6,648 nucleotides of DNA from an uncultured Flavobacteriales bacterium (GCA_937973555.1 CALJKL010000087.1:1-6648); one strand, 5' to 3'. Counted from the stretch's first letter, positions 1 to 6,596 are shown. Numbers and translations: made by a program. The notes: generated from the sequence alone by a model not told the origin.

Positions 1-3000
1 TAACAGAAAAACAACTTAATGATAGGAAGGATAAACTGGAAAAAGCAATATCCAAGTTGGATGAAAAAGGAAAACCAGAATTATCCGACAAAGAAATGGC
101 AGATGCCAAAGCAGAACTGGAAGCAGTAAACAATATCATTAAGTCAAAAGGCGATACTACTAAAACAGAAGAAAAACAAAAACAACAATCCGAGCAAGTA
201 GGTAGTGTAGGGGGAGATGTGGATTGGAGTAAGGATATTGAAAATGTAGATTTAAGTAAAGTTGATTGGAAAAATCCAACAGTAGAAGAAAGTATTGCAG
301 GACACGAAAATCACATTGAAAATAACGTAAAGAAAGGTCAACAAAGTTTATTACCTGCAATAAGAGAGTTAGCTAAAAAATACAATTTGACAAAAGAACA
401 ATACTTGAACGTGTTACCAAGCATAAGACAAGTTTTGTCAAATAAAGAACCTAACATTAATTCAATAGAAAATATTATTGCAAGAGAAGGTAAAAATAAT
501 GTAAAGGCAGAACAACCTACTGTATTAGGTAAGGAAGTAGAGCAAAAAGTAAAAGACTTTGGAGTAAGCGATGAAATGGCAAAACCTGTAACGAATGTAG
601 TTACAAGGGTATTTGAAGGGCTGAAAAATGCAGGGTTAACTACGGCTAAAACAGTTGGTGATTGGGTAGGTATTGGTAAGGGAGAAGAAAAACCTTATTC
701 TTTAAAAATAAACGGTAAAGATGTTCAAGTAAAAAATGTACAACCCGAAGTAGTTAATGGATTTTATTCACCACTTGAAAAGATTGTTAATGATAGTAAG
801 TTTGATAAGTTACCCGCAAAACAATGGGCTGATAAATTTGCTAAAGGGGAAGAAGCTAAATGGACAGGACTAACAGATTGGCTAAATCAACAACAAGGTT
901 CAGTATCTAAAGCAGATATACAACAGTATCTCAAAGATAATAGAATACAAGTTGTAGAAGTTGTAAAATCTGACAGACCATTTAAAGAAATTAAAAATAA
1001 AATGTTTAGTCTTGGTAATGAATGGGAAGAAGTTTATGGTGGGGTAGAAGCAAAAAAATCAAATAAAGATGGTGATAGGTTTAATCTTAGAATAAATGGT
1101 GTAGAATATCAAAGGGATTTTTCATATCCTGATGCTAAAAGTTACATCGAGGCAAATGCTGATGTAAACCCTGAAAAGAACCGCTCCAAATTCTCTCAAT
1201 ACCAACTTGAAGGAGAAAAGGAAAACTACAAAGAGGTGTTGGTTACGATGCCAAAAAAAGAAGTAACAAGGGATATGTCCGATTCTGAAATAATCAGAAG
1301 GACAGAATCTAATATGGAGAAAAATACTTTCCGTAGTAGTCATTTTGACGAACCTAACATACTTGTTCACCTAAGAATGAACACAAGAACCGATGCAGAT
1401 GGTAATAAAGTGTTGTTTTTGGAAGAGGTGCAAAGTGATTGGGGGCAGAAAGGGAAGAAGGAAGGGTTTGCTATAAGCGATACAGAAAGGGCTGCTTATG
1501 AAAAAGAAAGGCAAGCGAATATTAAGCGCAGAGTTGAAATATTAGAAGAACAGAAAAAAATTGGTGCTGAAAATAAAAAGTATTGGGAGTTACAAGAAGA
1601 ACATGATAAATTAAGAAAAGAAGGAGAAAAACTTTCAGAGAAATCTTTTAGTCAAGGACAACCATCTGCCCCCTTCGTAACCGACACAAACGCATGGACT
1701 AAATTAGGTTTAAAAGTAGCCCTTAAAGAAGCAGTAAAACAAGGTGCTGATAAGATTGCATGGACAACAGGAGAACAACAGAATGAAAGGTATGATTTAA
1801 GTAAGCAGGTGGATTATATTACCAAACATAAAGAAAACACACCAAACAAAGAAAAAGGGACTATTGACGTATTTATTTCAACTCCCAATCAAAGTATAGG
1901 CATTGAAGTTGATAAAGCAACAGGTAAAATAGTAAGGCAGGGTGATACATGGAGTGGTGATTACAAAGGGAAAGGATTAGATGAATTGGTAGGGAAAGAC
2001 ATGGCAGAAAAGTTGTTGTCGCTTGACGAATCAGAACATAAACTTGAAGGTAATGATTTGAAGATTGGCGGCAAAGGCATGAAAGGCTTTTATGGTTCAC
2101 CAACAGAAGGTAGTTTAGGCATAGTAGGTAATGTAGCAAAGAGTTTGTTTAAGCAAGAACCGAAAACGGTGGAGATTGAAAGTGGACGAAAAGATTATCT
2201 GTACACTATAATAAATAAAACAACAGGCAATTCAGTAGGTGGGGGATTTACATTAAAGAAGGCTAATGATTTTATTGAATCTCGTGAAGCAGGCAATTAT
2301 GAAATGGTTTTAGAATCAGCACCAACTTCCACCCAACACTCCATAGACATAACACCCGAACTAAAAGCAAGTGTAGAAGGTGGGCAACCGTTGTTTAAAG
2401 ATGCAGAAGCCCAATACCGAATAGAAAGCGGTAAAAACATTATTGAAGCAATAAAAGACTTCGATGGCAGTCCAAGAGCCACAGTAGCATTAACGCACGA
2501 AATAATGCACCCCACAGTAGTAGCTATTATTGATGGGGCAAAAGAAGGCAATGAAGTGGGAGTAAAGCATACTCAAACGATTGTTGATGAATTTAATAAA
2601 GCCAATCCTAAAAACCAAGTAACAGTTGAAGATTTAATTAATGGTAATGATGCTTTCAAAGATGGTACAACAAGCAAACAATATCGTGCAGTCCAAGAAT
2701 TTATTGCAAAAGCATGGGAGAAATATCATAGAGAAGGCGGAAAAGGATTTAGCGAAGTGTTCCAAAAAGTATTAGACCAAATAACAGAAGCATTTAAAGC
2801 GGTTTACAAATCTTTGACAGGCAAAGAACTTACCCCTGAATTGCGTAAAATGTTTGATGAAATTTTAGGTAAAGAAGAAGCAAAGGCAGAACAACCTACT
2901 GTATCTGATAATCCTGCATTAAGAGACGTAGAGAGTACAGCTAAAGCGTTGGAAAAAGGTAATGGTTATGCAGATTATTCACCTGAAGGCGCAATGATAA

Positions 3001-6000
3001 AATCGCAGCAATATCATGAAGCAAAATCTATTGAAGAAGGTAAACGTACACCAGAACAACAGGAGTTAGTAAAAGCAGTAGAAGACCTACTTGGCAAACC
3101 AAAAACACAAACAAGTGAACAACCTACAAAACCAGTTACTAAACCTATACCAGAGGTTACAGAACCAACCAAAGAACAAGGAATTAAAGAAGCAGTACCA
3201 GAAGGTACTACTGAAACTGGACGAACTGAACCAGAAGGAACCGCTGCCGTTTTAGAAGGTGGCAAAGGGATGAACAACCCCCCAAAGCCACCAACGGATA
3301 AGGTTGGTAATGAAGAAAGCGGTAAACTAAACGATAAAGGCGTTCTTAATCATTTGGTATCAGCCAAAAACATACCAGAAGAATCAAGAAAAGGTTTTGA
3401 AGAAAAAGGACTTAAATATAACACAGCAAGCCAAAAAGAAGCAGAAGATGTAGCTAAATCGGTTATTGACCAGTACGGGATAGATGATGCAGTATTGTTG
3501 GCTGAAGCGCAAAAATTTGATGGGGATGTAAATTCTTTAATATATGCAGAAAGCCTTAATCGGTTGGCTAAATTAGAAGAAAATGCAAAAACACCACAAG
3601 AAAAGTATGATTTAGCAAAAAAGTTTGCAGAAGTAGGCATTAAATACGATGAAGCCGGTAGAAAAGGTGGTAGGTTTAGTTCTGCCATCAATTACTTTTA
3701 CAAAAAATCTCCGTTAGGTATTCAGATGATAGAAAATGCTAAAAGAAAACAAGCATTTGAAGAATGGTCAAAACCAAAAGATAAATCATGGAAAGAGTTC
3801 TTTGATGAAATGATGAAAGAACCTGAATTTGAGCAGACTGTAAAAGAGTATTCTAAAGAAGAACTGAAAAAAGAACGTGCTGAAGCAAGGGCATCAAGAA
3901 TAAAAAAAGTAGATGAGTTTTTTGACAAAGCAAAAGATGAATTTAAGGGAGGGGCTGCATATTCAACTATTATACCACCAAAGGTAATTACTACTGCATT
4001 AGAAGGGATGAGGCAAGCGTACCATGCCGGAGAAAAAATTGCAGAGATAATAGAAAAAGCCATAGATTATATATCAGAACAAATAGGTAATAATAATTGG
4101 GATAAAGAAAAGTTCAGAAAAGAGTGGTCTGAAAAACTTAAAGATAAAGAAACTAAAAAGCCGTTAACAGATGAAGAAATAAAAGCAAAAATACTTGATA
4201 AGTTTAGAAAAAAATTAAAAGGGCTTACTGATAAAGAAAAAGAAGAAGTAGTAAGAAAGTCATTTCAGAAAATAGTGGAAAGTGGAGGATTAGACTATGC
4301 TGATTTCAAAAAAATAATTGCTGACATAACCGGGCGTGGTGAATTAACAGAAGCGGAAACGGCAAGATTAAAGGAATTAGTAAAAGAAACAAATCTTGTT
4401 GATGAAGCAGGTGAAAGAGCAAGAGTTGAAAGAACTCAAGAAGCACGCAAAGCATATTTTGATGCACAAACCAAAGCAGCAAAAGCAAGTAAAGAATTAA
4501 ATGAACTTCTTTATAATCGACCTAATATAATAAAAAGGCTTACTTCAATAATGCAGTTAAATACGTTAGGTATCCCTGCATTGGTTAATAACCCAATTTA
4601 TAATATTTGGAATCAAACTACATTAAGGCTTCCGGTAGGCATAGTTAAAACAATAATTGACCAAGCTATAAAATATGGTTCGGGGGGTAAAATTGCTCCT
4701 GAAACAAATATACTATCTAAAGCAGCACAAGCAGAGTTTTTCAGTAAATTAGGATTAGGGACTAAAGAATCGTTTCAACAATTTTTTACTGGACTGAATA
4801 GAGCAGACTATGTTGCAAAAGAAATACAAGGTCAACAAATACGACCCGCTACGGCGATAAGAGATTTGTGGGCTTTTTTTAGAGGGAAGAAAAATTTAGA
4901 TACACAACAGCAGGTGGATAAAGCACTTCAGGCAACGGTAGGTATCCCGGCAGAAATAGTAGCCCGTACCCTAAATTTGGGCGATAAGCCACAGAGGTTT
5001 GCCGCAGAAGGAGCGCAAGCGGCAGCATTTGCAAAAGCACTTGGGCTTAAAGATATTGATTATGATTTGTTTATTGATTTCCCAAGAGAAGAAGCCTATC
5101 GTGCTTATAAGCAAAAAGGATTAAGTGATGCGGAAGCTGGCAAGAAAGCGGATTATATTAAGGATATAATAATCAAAGAAGGTCAAAGGTCAACTTTCCA
5201 GCAGGATAATATGCTGAATGATGTTATTAATAGGGCTTTTGGTGGGGAACAAAGCGGATTGGGAAGTCTTGCAAAATCTATAACTATATCCCCGTACATA
5301 AAAATACCATCCAATGCCTATTGGAGTTATTACAATTTAGTTAATCCAGAAGTAGCGTTTCTGCAATCTATAATATATGGTGCAAAAGCAGCAGCCAAAC
5401 AATATGGTGGTTATAAAAAGTTTTTAGGAGATAAGGATAACACATCGGCAGCAAAAGATTTGAATGAGGCAAAATATTGGTTTGCTCATGGTGCAGTAGG
5501 TATGGCTACAAGGGCAGTAGTAATATCATTAGTTGGCGCAGGTGCAGTAAGGCCATCTAATACAGCAGAAGATACAAAAAAAGAAAGAGAGGGGGAACAG
5601 AACTACGAACAACAAGGAACTATAAATGTGTCTAAACTTTTTGCCGCAGCACAAGGTAAAAATCCAGATGATATAAAAAATGGCCTAAATGTCCAAATGC
5701 GTTGGTTTGGGCATTGGGGAACGATAGCAGATGCGATAGCAAGAAAGAATGAAGAAATGACTCCAGAACAACGTAAAAATCAGGCTGAATTTTGGGATGC
5801 GGCTTTAGGTGGATTAGAGATTGATGCACTAAAAGACTTGAATCAGGGTGTTTTTGGTAACACATCTTCATTATTGACAGCAATAGAAAGAAAAGACTTT
5901 CAGAATTACGGTGTGAATTTAATTAATATGTTTACTAACGTGGTTCAGCCAGCCGCATTGGCACAAGTAGAAAAAGCGGCAATGCCTTACTATACTAAAC

Positions 6001-6590
6001 AAAAGGCAGATACTTTTTTAGGCGAATTAAATAATACAATGCTTACAAGAAGCAAATTGTATCGTGATTTAACTAACCAATACCCGCCATCAAAAATTGG
6101 GATATGGGGTGATAAACTTGAAAAGAGAGACAATTTCGGTATGAGGCTTTTTGGTATCAGCAGGTCAAACCCGGATAACTTTGCACAGCCTATTTATGAA
6201 GATTATAAAAGAACCAATAATACTAAATTTTTACCACCATCAGTAAGACCAATTATTGAAAAAAATGGGGTAGAAATTAAGTTACCTACACAAGATGCAG
6301 CACGATTAGAAGAACTTGTAGGGCAGCAAAGAAAAAACCTTATATCTCCGTACATAAATGATATGGCTACGTTTGAAGGGAGTAATAAAGTATATTCAAA
6401 ATTATCAGATTCAGAAAAGGAAGACAAGTTAAGAATATTGTACGAGGAAGGCTACAATAATGGTAAAGAATTATTTTTAAAAGAGCATCCCGAATATAAT
6501 ATTCCAGATAAAACAAGACAAGAAAAGATAGAAGATAAAAAAGAAAGCAGGTCTAATAGAAAGTTTAGAAAAGCATTACAAAAAAGATAA
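1..6590 (+). CDS. Giant phage-type polyvalent protein, 5'-partial (metallopeptidase plus several phage-associated domains)
   Basis: One uninterrupted frame (codons from base 3) runs to a TAA at 6588-6590. It is open to the left edge: the 18 codons before the TTG at 57 are all sense and read TEKQLNDRKDKLEKAISK, continuing the same coiled coil. No ribosome binding site precedes the TTG, so the true start lies upstream. Recognisable parts, in order, are: a coiled coil; a WTGLTDWL module (235-303); a TTGEQQ/GMKGFY domain (376-680); a GQPLFK connector (761-781); an HEIMH metallopeptidase (about 785-938); a Pro/Thr/Glu linker (1020-1080); a helical middle (1099-1480); and a long C-terminal region with a hydrophobic segment (1482-2145) and a basic tail. 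This architecture is known from phage and prophage polyvalent proteins, many of which are inferred to enter the host with the genome. There is no signal peptide in the visible part. Virion packaging and injection are inference. The polyvalent class is fairly sure; the biological role is not. Confidence 0.82.
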   Translation, partial: TEKQLNDRKDKLEKAISKLDEKGKPELSDKEMADAKAELEAVNNIIKSKGDTTKTEEKQKQQSEQVGSVGGDVDWSKDIENVDLSKVDWKNPTVEESIAGHENHIENNVKKGQQSLLPAIRELAKKYNLTKEQYLNVLPSIRQVLSNKEPNINSIENIIAREGKNNVKAEQPTVLGKEVEQKVKDFGVSDEMAKPVTNVVTRVFEGLKNAGLTTAKTVGDWVGIGKGEEKPYSLKINGKDVQVKNVQPEVVNGFYSPLEKIVNDSKFDKLPAKQWADKFAKGEEAKWTGLTDWLNQQQGSVSKADIQQYLKDNRIQVVEVVKSDRPFKEIKNKMFSLGNEWEEVYGGVEAKKSNKDGDRFNLRINGVEYQRDFSYPDAKSYIEANADVNPEKNRSKFSQYQLEGEKENYKEVLVTMPKKEVTRDMSDSEIIRRTESNMEKNTFRSSHFDEPNILVHLRMNTRTDADGNKVLFLEEVQSDWGQKGKKEGFAISDTERAAYEKERQANIKRRVEILEEQKKIGAENKKYWELQEEHDKLRKEGEKLSEKSFSQGQPSAPFVTDTNAWTKLGLKVALKEAVKQGADKIAWTTGEQQNERYDLSKQVDYITKHKENTPNKEKGTIDVFISTPNQSIGIEVDKATGKIVRQGDTWSGDYKGKGLDELVGKDMAEKLLSLDESEHKLEGNDLKIGGKGMKGFYGSPTEGSLGIVGNVAKSLFKQEPKTVEIESGRKDYLYTIINKTTGNSVGGGFTLKKANDFIESREAGNYEMVLESAPTSTQHSIDITPELKASVEGGQPLFKDAEAQYRIESGKNIIEAIKDFDGSPRATVALTHEIMHPTVVAIIDGAKEGNEVGVKHTQTIVDEFNKANPKNQVTVEDLINGNDAFKDGTTSKQYRAVQEFIAKAWEKYHREGGKGFSEVFQKVLDQITEAFKAVYKSLTGKELTPELRKMFDEILGKEEAKAEQPTVSDNPALRDVESTAKALEKGNGYADYSPEGAMIKSQQYHEAKSIEEGKRTPEQQELVKAVEDLLGKPKTQTSEQPTKPVTKPIPEVTEPTKEQGIKEAVPEGTTETGRTEPEGTAAVLEGGKGMNNPPKPPTDKVGNEESGKLNDKGVLNHLVSAKNIPEESRKGFEEKGLKYNTASQKEAEDVAKSVIDQYGIDDAVLLAEAQKFDGDVNSLIYAESLNRLAKLEENAKTPQEKYDLAKKFAEVGIKYDEAGRKGGRFSSAINYFYKKSPLGIQMIENAKRKQAFEEWSKPKDKSWKEFFDEMMKEPEFEQTVKEYSKEELKKERAEARASRIKKVDEFFDKAKDEFKGGAAYSTIIPPKVITTALEGMRQAYHAGEKIAEIIEKAIDYISEQIGNNNWDKEKFRKEWSEKLKDKETKKPLTDEEIKAKILDKFRKKLKGLTDKEKEEVVRKSFQKIVESGGLDYADFKKIIADITGRGELTEAETARLKELVKETNLVDEAGERARVERTQEARKAYFDAQTKAAKASKELNELLYNRPNIIKRLTSIMQLNTLGIPALVNNPIYNIWNQTTLRLPVGIVKTIIDQAIKYGSGGKIAPETNILSKAAQAEFFSKLGLGTKESFQQFFTGLNRADYVAKEIQGQQIRPATAIRDLWAFFRGKKNLDTQQQVDKALQATVGIPAEIVARTLNLGDKPQRFAAEGAQAAAFAKALGLKDIDYDLFIDFPREEAYRAYKQKGLSDAEAGKKADYIKDIIIKEGQRSTFQQDNMLNDVINRAFGGEQSGLGSLAKSITISPYIKIPSNAYWSYYNLVNPEVAFLQSIIYGAKAAAKQYGGYKKFLGDKDNTSAAKDLNEAKYWFAHGAVGMATRAVVISLVGAGAVRPSNTAEDTKKEREGEQNYEQQGTINVSKLFAAAQGKNPDDIKNGLNVQMRWFGHWGTIADAIARKNEEMTPEQRKNQAEFWDAALGGLEIDALKDLNQGVFGNTSSLLTAIERKDFQNYGVNLINMFTNVVQPAALAQVEKAAMPYYTKQKADTFLGELNNTMLTRSKLYRDLTNQYPPSKIGIWGDKLEKRDNFGMRLFGISRSNPDNFAQPIYEDYKRTNNTKFLPPSVRPIIEKNGVEIKLPTQDAARLEELVGQQRKNLISPYINDMATFEGSNKVYSKLSDSEKEDKLRILYEEGYNNGKELFLKEHPEYNIPDKTRQEKIEDKKESRSNRKFRKALQKR
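3..180 (+). other. N-terminal coiled coil (continues upstream)
   Basis: The visible start of the protein is highly charged and predicted by eye to be helical. Leu, Ile and Val recur about every third or fourth residue between Lys/Glu runs (for example DKLEKAISKLDEKGK and AKAELEAVNNIIKSKG). It then passes into a Gln/Lys-rich stretch (KQKQQSEQ) that looks like a flexible linker. Nothing catalytic is visible. It probably forms the end of a longer helical segment encoded upstream, perhaps for oligomerisation or packing in the virion. That role is inference. Confidence 0.55.
503..525 (+). repeat. 23-bp direct repeat, left copy
   Basis: This is an exact copy of bases 2882-2904, in the same reading frame, encoding KAEQPTV within an interdomain linker. 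The identity stops abruptly at both ends (T before and T after here; C before and C after in the other copy). The segment between the copies holds the WTGLTDWL module, the TTGEQQ/GMKGFY domain and the metallopeptidase. A shorter related piece of 11 bases (3117-3127, encoding EQPT) lies in the next linker. Confidence 0.85.
576..967 (+). other. Phage module with GFYSPLE / WTGLTDWL / NRIQVVEVV motifs
   Basis: Residues about 174-303. A helical lead-in (FEGLKNAGLTTAKTVGDWVG) is followed by a short beta-like piece (SLKINGKDVQVKN). Then come GFYSPLEK (235-242), a Lys/Ala-rich helix, WTGLTDWL (269-276), SKADIQQYLKDNRIQVVEVV and the start of the next domain. From family knowledge, the order 'FYSxLxxx ... 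LPAKQW ... WTGLxDWL ... NRVQVxEVV' is a recurrent unit in phage polyvalent proteins and almost always sits directly before the domain with the GMKGFY motif, as it does here. WTGLTDWL followed by a helix of the 'tKAdvxxyL' type suggests a small helical unit that positions the following domain. Its biochemical role is unknown to me. Confidence 0.65.
1182..2103 (+). other. Conserved phage polyvalent domain with HFDEPN, EEVQSDW, WTTGEQQ and GMKGFY motifs
   Basis: Residues about 376-682. Motifs in order: RSKFSQYQLEGEKENYKEVLV (376 onward; the counterpart of a 'kYxxYxlpGGxNYrEvLl' motif); HFDEPNILVHLR (429-440); VLFLEEVQSDWGQ (452-464); APFV (538-541) and NAWTKLGLKVALKEAV; KIAWTTGEQQNERYDLSKQVD (ending at 586); and LKIGGKGMKGFYG (668-680). 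This set is widespread in proteins of tailed phages and prophages. The invariant charged and aromatic residues (H429, D431, E456, E457, D461, W462, E573, R578, Y579) look like an active or ligand-binding site, but I know of no established reaction, so I name none. The domain is full length, with no missing motif. Between the EEVQSDW and APFV motifs it carries a long charged helical insert. Confidence 0.72.
1476..1655 (+). other. Coiled-coil insert within the TTGEQQ/GMKGFY domain
   Basis: Residues about 474-533, between EEVQSDWGQ and APFVTDTNAW. The stretch is almost purely charged and helical (for example ERAAYEKERQANIKRRVEIL and KKYWELQEEHDKLRKEGEKL). The conserved motifs on either side are only a short distance apart in the compact versions of this family that I recall, so the stretch probably projects as a helical hairpin from the fold. 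This comparison rests on memory, not an alignment. Confidence 0.5.
2193..2314 (+). other. Small beta-beta-alpha unit after the GMKGFY domain
   Basis: Residues 713-752. Two short strands around an INKTTGNSVGGG turn are followed by a helix (FTLKKANDFIESREAGNY) and a strand (EMVLES). Its plan resembles residues 340-371 (FNLRINGVEYQRDFSYPDAKSYIEAN), which lie just before the RSKFSQYQL motif. The similarity is in pattern, not sequence identity. Such units may be structural adaptors between larger domains. Its function is unknown. Confidence 0.35.
2337..2399 (+). other. ITPEL...GQPLFK connector
   Basis: Residues 761-781 begin HSIDITPELKASV and end GGQPLFK. From family knowledge, a 'HsIdITpxmrxsVxxGQPLF' signature closes the GMKGFY domain in many phage polyvalent proteins and marks the junction to whatever domain follows. 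Here it leads into the metallopeptidase after about 30 residues. The Pro-Leu-Phe ending before a charged linker makes it a clear module boundary. Confidence 0.6.
2409..2871 (+). other. Zincin-type metallopeptidase domain (HEIMH active site)
   Basis: Residues about 785-939. VALTHEIMHPTVVAII contains an intact HExxH site: H814 and H818 as zinc ligands and E815 as the general base (bases 2496-2510). The probable third ligand is E881 in YRAVQEFIAKAW, 63 residues on, which is a gluzincin-like arrangement. The domain ends with a helical region (FQKVLDQITEAFKAVYKSL) and ELTPELRKMFDEILG. That ending is typical of metallopeptidases embedded in phage polyvalent proteins, which read roughly 'Yxsl...eLtPEirxvFDxmL'. 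No signal peptide or secretion signal accompanies it, so it would act inside a cell or virion. Possible roles are self-processing of the giant protein or cleavage of a host target after injection. Both are inference, and the third ligand is assigned by pattern only. Confidence 0.75.
2882..2904 (+). repeat. 23-bp direct repeat, right copy
   Basis: Exact, in-frame match to bases 503-525, encoding KAEQPTV just after the FDEILGKEEA end of the metallopeptidase. With the left copy it brackets a cassette of about 2.4 kb made of complete domains. Identity at synonymous positions argues for duplication or exchange of DNA rather than selection for the peptide alone. Confidence 0.85.
2905..3345 (+). other. 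Pro/Thr/Glu-rich interdomain linker
   Basis: Residues about 950-1096. A short helical piece (NGYADYSPEGAMIKSQQYHE and TPEQQELVKAVEDLLGKP) is followed by low-complexity sequence rich in Pro, Thr, Glu and Lys, such as EQPTKPVTKPIPEVTEPTKE and, later, NNPPKPPTDK. It lacks hydrophobic core residues and is expected to be disordered. It separates the N-terminal half (conserved module and metallopeptidase) from the helical C-terminal half. An EQPT motif (bases 3117-3127) repeats the linker motif found at 503 and 2882. Confidence 0.6.
3351..4140 (+). other. Helical polyvalent-associated region (AGRKGGRF...SPLG)
   Basis: Residues 1099-1361. It starts NHLVSAKNIPEE and contains YNTASQKEAEDVAKSVIDQY, a run of helices, then DEAGRKGGRFSSAINYFYKK and SPLG (1199-1221). 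Phage polyvalent proteins often show a similar 'G...GRxLsaxxxxyxxSPxG' pattern before their C-terminal part. After a charged helix comes IIPPKVITTALEGMRQAYHA (from 1305), ending in IIEKAIDYI (1331-1339), which resembles the amphipathic 'ipp...ieag...iaeaIxxaidyI' helices found at this position in related proteins. No catalytic motif is visible. It is probably structural or for membrane or host contact, but no specific function can be given. Confidence 0.5.
4141..4499 (+). other. Lys/Glu-rich helical spacer
   Basis: Residues about 1362-1481. It is dominated by Lys, Glu, Asp and Ala in helical patterns (TDEEIKAKILDKFRKKLKGL, TDKEKEEVVRKSF, AETARLKELVKETN, then EARKAYFDAQTKAAKASKEL). It joins the middle region to the C-terminal part and probably forms long helices or coiled coil. 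There are no motifs of known enzymes. Confidence 0.45.
4500..6487 (+). other. C-terminal region typical of giant phage polyvalent proteins
   Basis: Residues 1482-2145. Landmarks are: NELLYNRPNIIKRLTSIMQL leading into TLGIPALVNNPIYNIWNQ (1518 is the W); GDKPQRFAAEGAQAAAFAKA (1642 onward); RSTFQQDNMLNDVINRAFGG (TFQQD at 1713-1717); ITISPYIKIPSNAYWSYY (1742 onward); a hydrophobic segment (1812-1829); QNYGVNLINMFTNVVQPAAL (1949 onward); and IKLPTQDAARLEELVGQQRK (near 2076). The same order appears in the C-terminal ends of many giant phage proteins: an 'LxxPxtxlxNixxN' start, a 'aDkxfrrxaxxgxxaxxA' helix, 'tFqxdxgxl', 'PFxrxPxN' and a '...LP..d..rl..l' end. Its function is not established. Its conservation beside different N-terminal enzymes suggests a shared delivery or virion role, which is inference. 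Confidence 0.6.
5490..5546 (+). other. Hydrophobic segment, possible membrane-inserting helix
   Basis: Residues 1812-1830, GAVGMATRAVVISLVGAGA and the following Val. The run is small and hydrophobic apart from R1819 and is preceded by KYWFAHGA. It is the most membrane-like part of the protein, long enough to cross or dip into a bilayer once. It could instead be a buried helix. In related phage proteins a Gly/Ala-rich hydrophobic stretch occurs at this point, shortly before the soluble C-terminal part. Confidence 0.4.
6510..6587 (+). other. Basic C-terminal tail
   Basis: Residues 2152-2177 are rich in Lys and Arg, ending RSNRKFRKALQKR at the stop codon. The tail is probably disordered and could contact nucleic acid or other virion proteins. 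It could also simply be the residual end of a fast-evolving protein. No known motif is present. Confidence 0.4.
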
Positions 6591-6596
6591 AAATAT

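Noticed and set aside
57..59. TTG as the start codon of the giant gene
   Set aside because: The frame is open through the left edge, the coiled coil continues across this codon and there is no ribosome binding site.
1052..1058. A-AAA-AAA slippery heptamer (also at 1253-1259) as a programmed -1 frameshift site
   Set aside because: A -1 shift meets a stop within a few codons at the first site and about ten codons at the second. I saw no supporting downstream stem-loop, and such A runs are common in this A-rich gene. The zero frame stays open and conserved on both sides.
2064..3272. GGKGM occurring twice (in GMKGFY at about 2070 and before NNPPKPP at about 3260) as a domain duplication
   Set aside because: Only five residues are shared, with no similarity beyond them. 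The second copy is in a disordered linker.
2875..3345. A gene break or fusion of two genes at the Pro/Thr/Glu linker
   Set aside because: The frame is continuous with no stop, and no start codon with a leader is evident. Linkers of this type are normal between domains of polyvalent proteins.
5286..6360. Near-identical short DNA encoding ISPYI at about 5286 and about 6343
   Set aside because: The match is about a dozen bases with no flanking similarity, so it is compatible with chance in AT-rich coding DNA.
160..6427. Ten or so minus-strand open frames of 60-113 codons
   Set aside because: All lie opposite the long, motif-rich plus-strand frame. Their translations are low-complexity Leu/Ser/Phe/His-rich sequences expected from the complement of Lys/Glu/Ala codons, and none shows a recognisable domain or start context.
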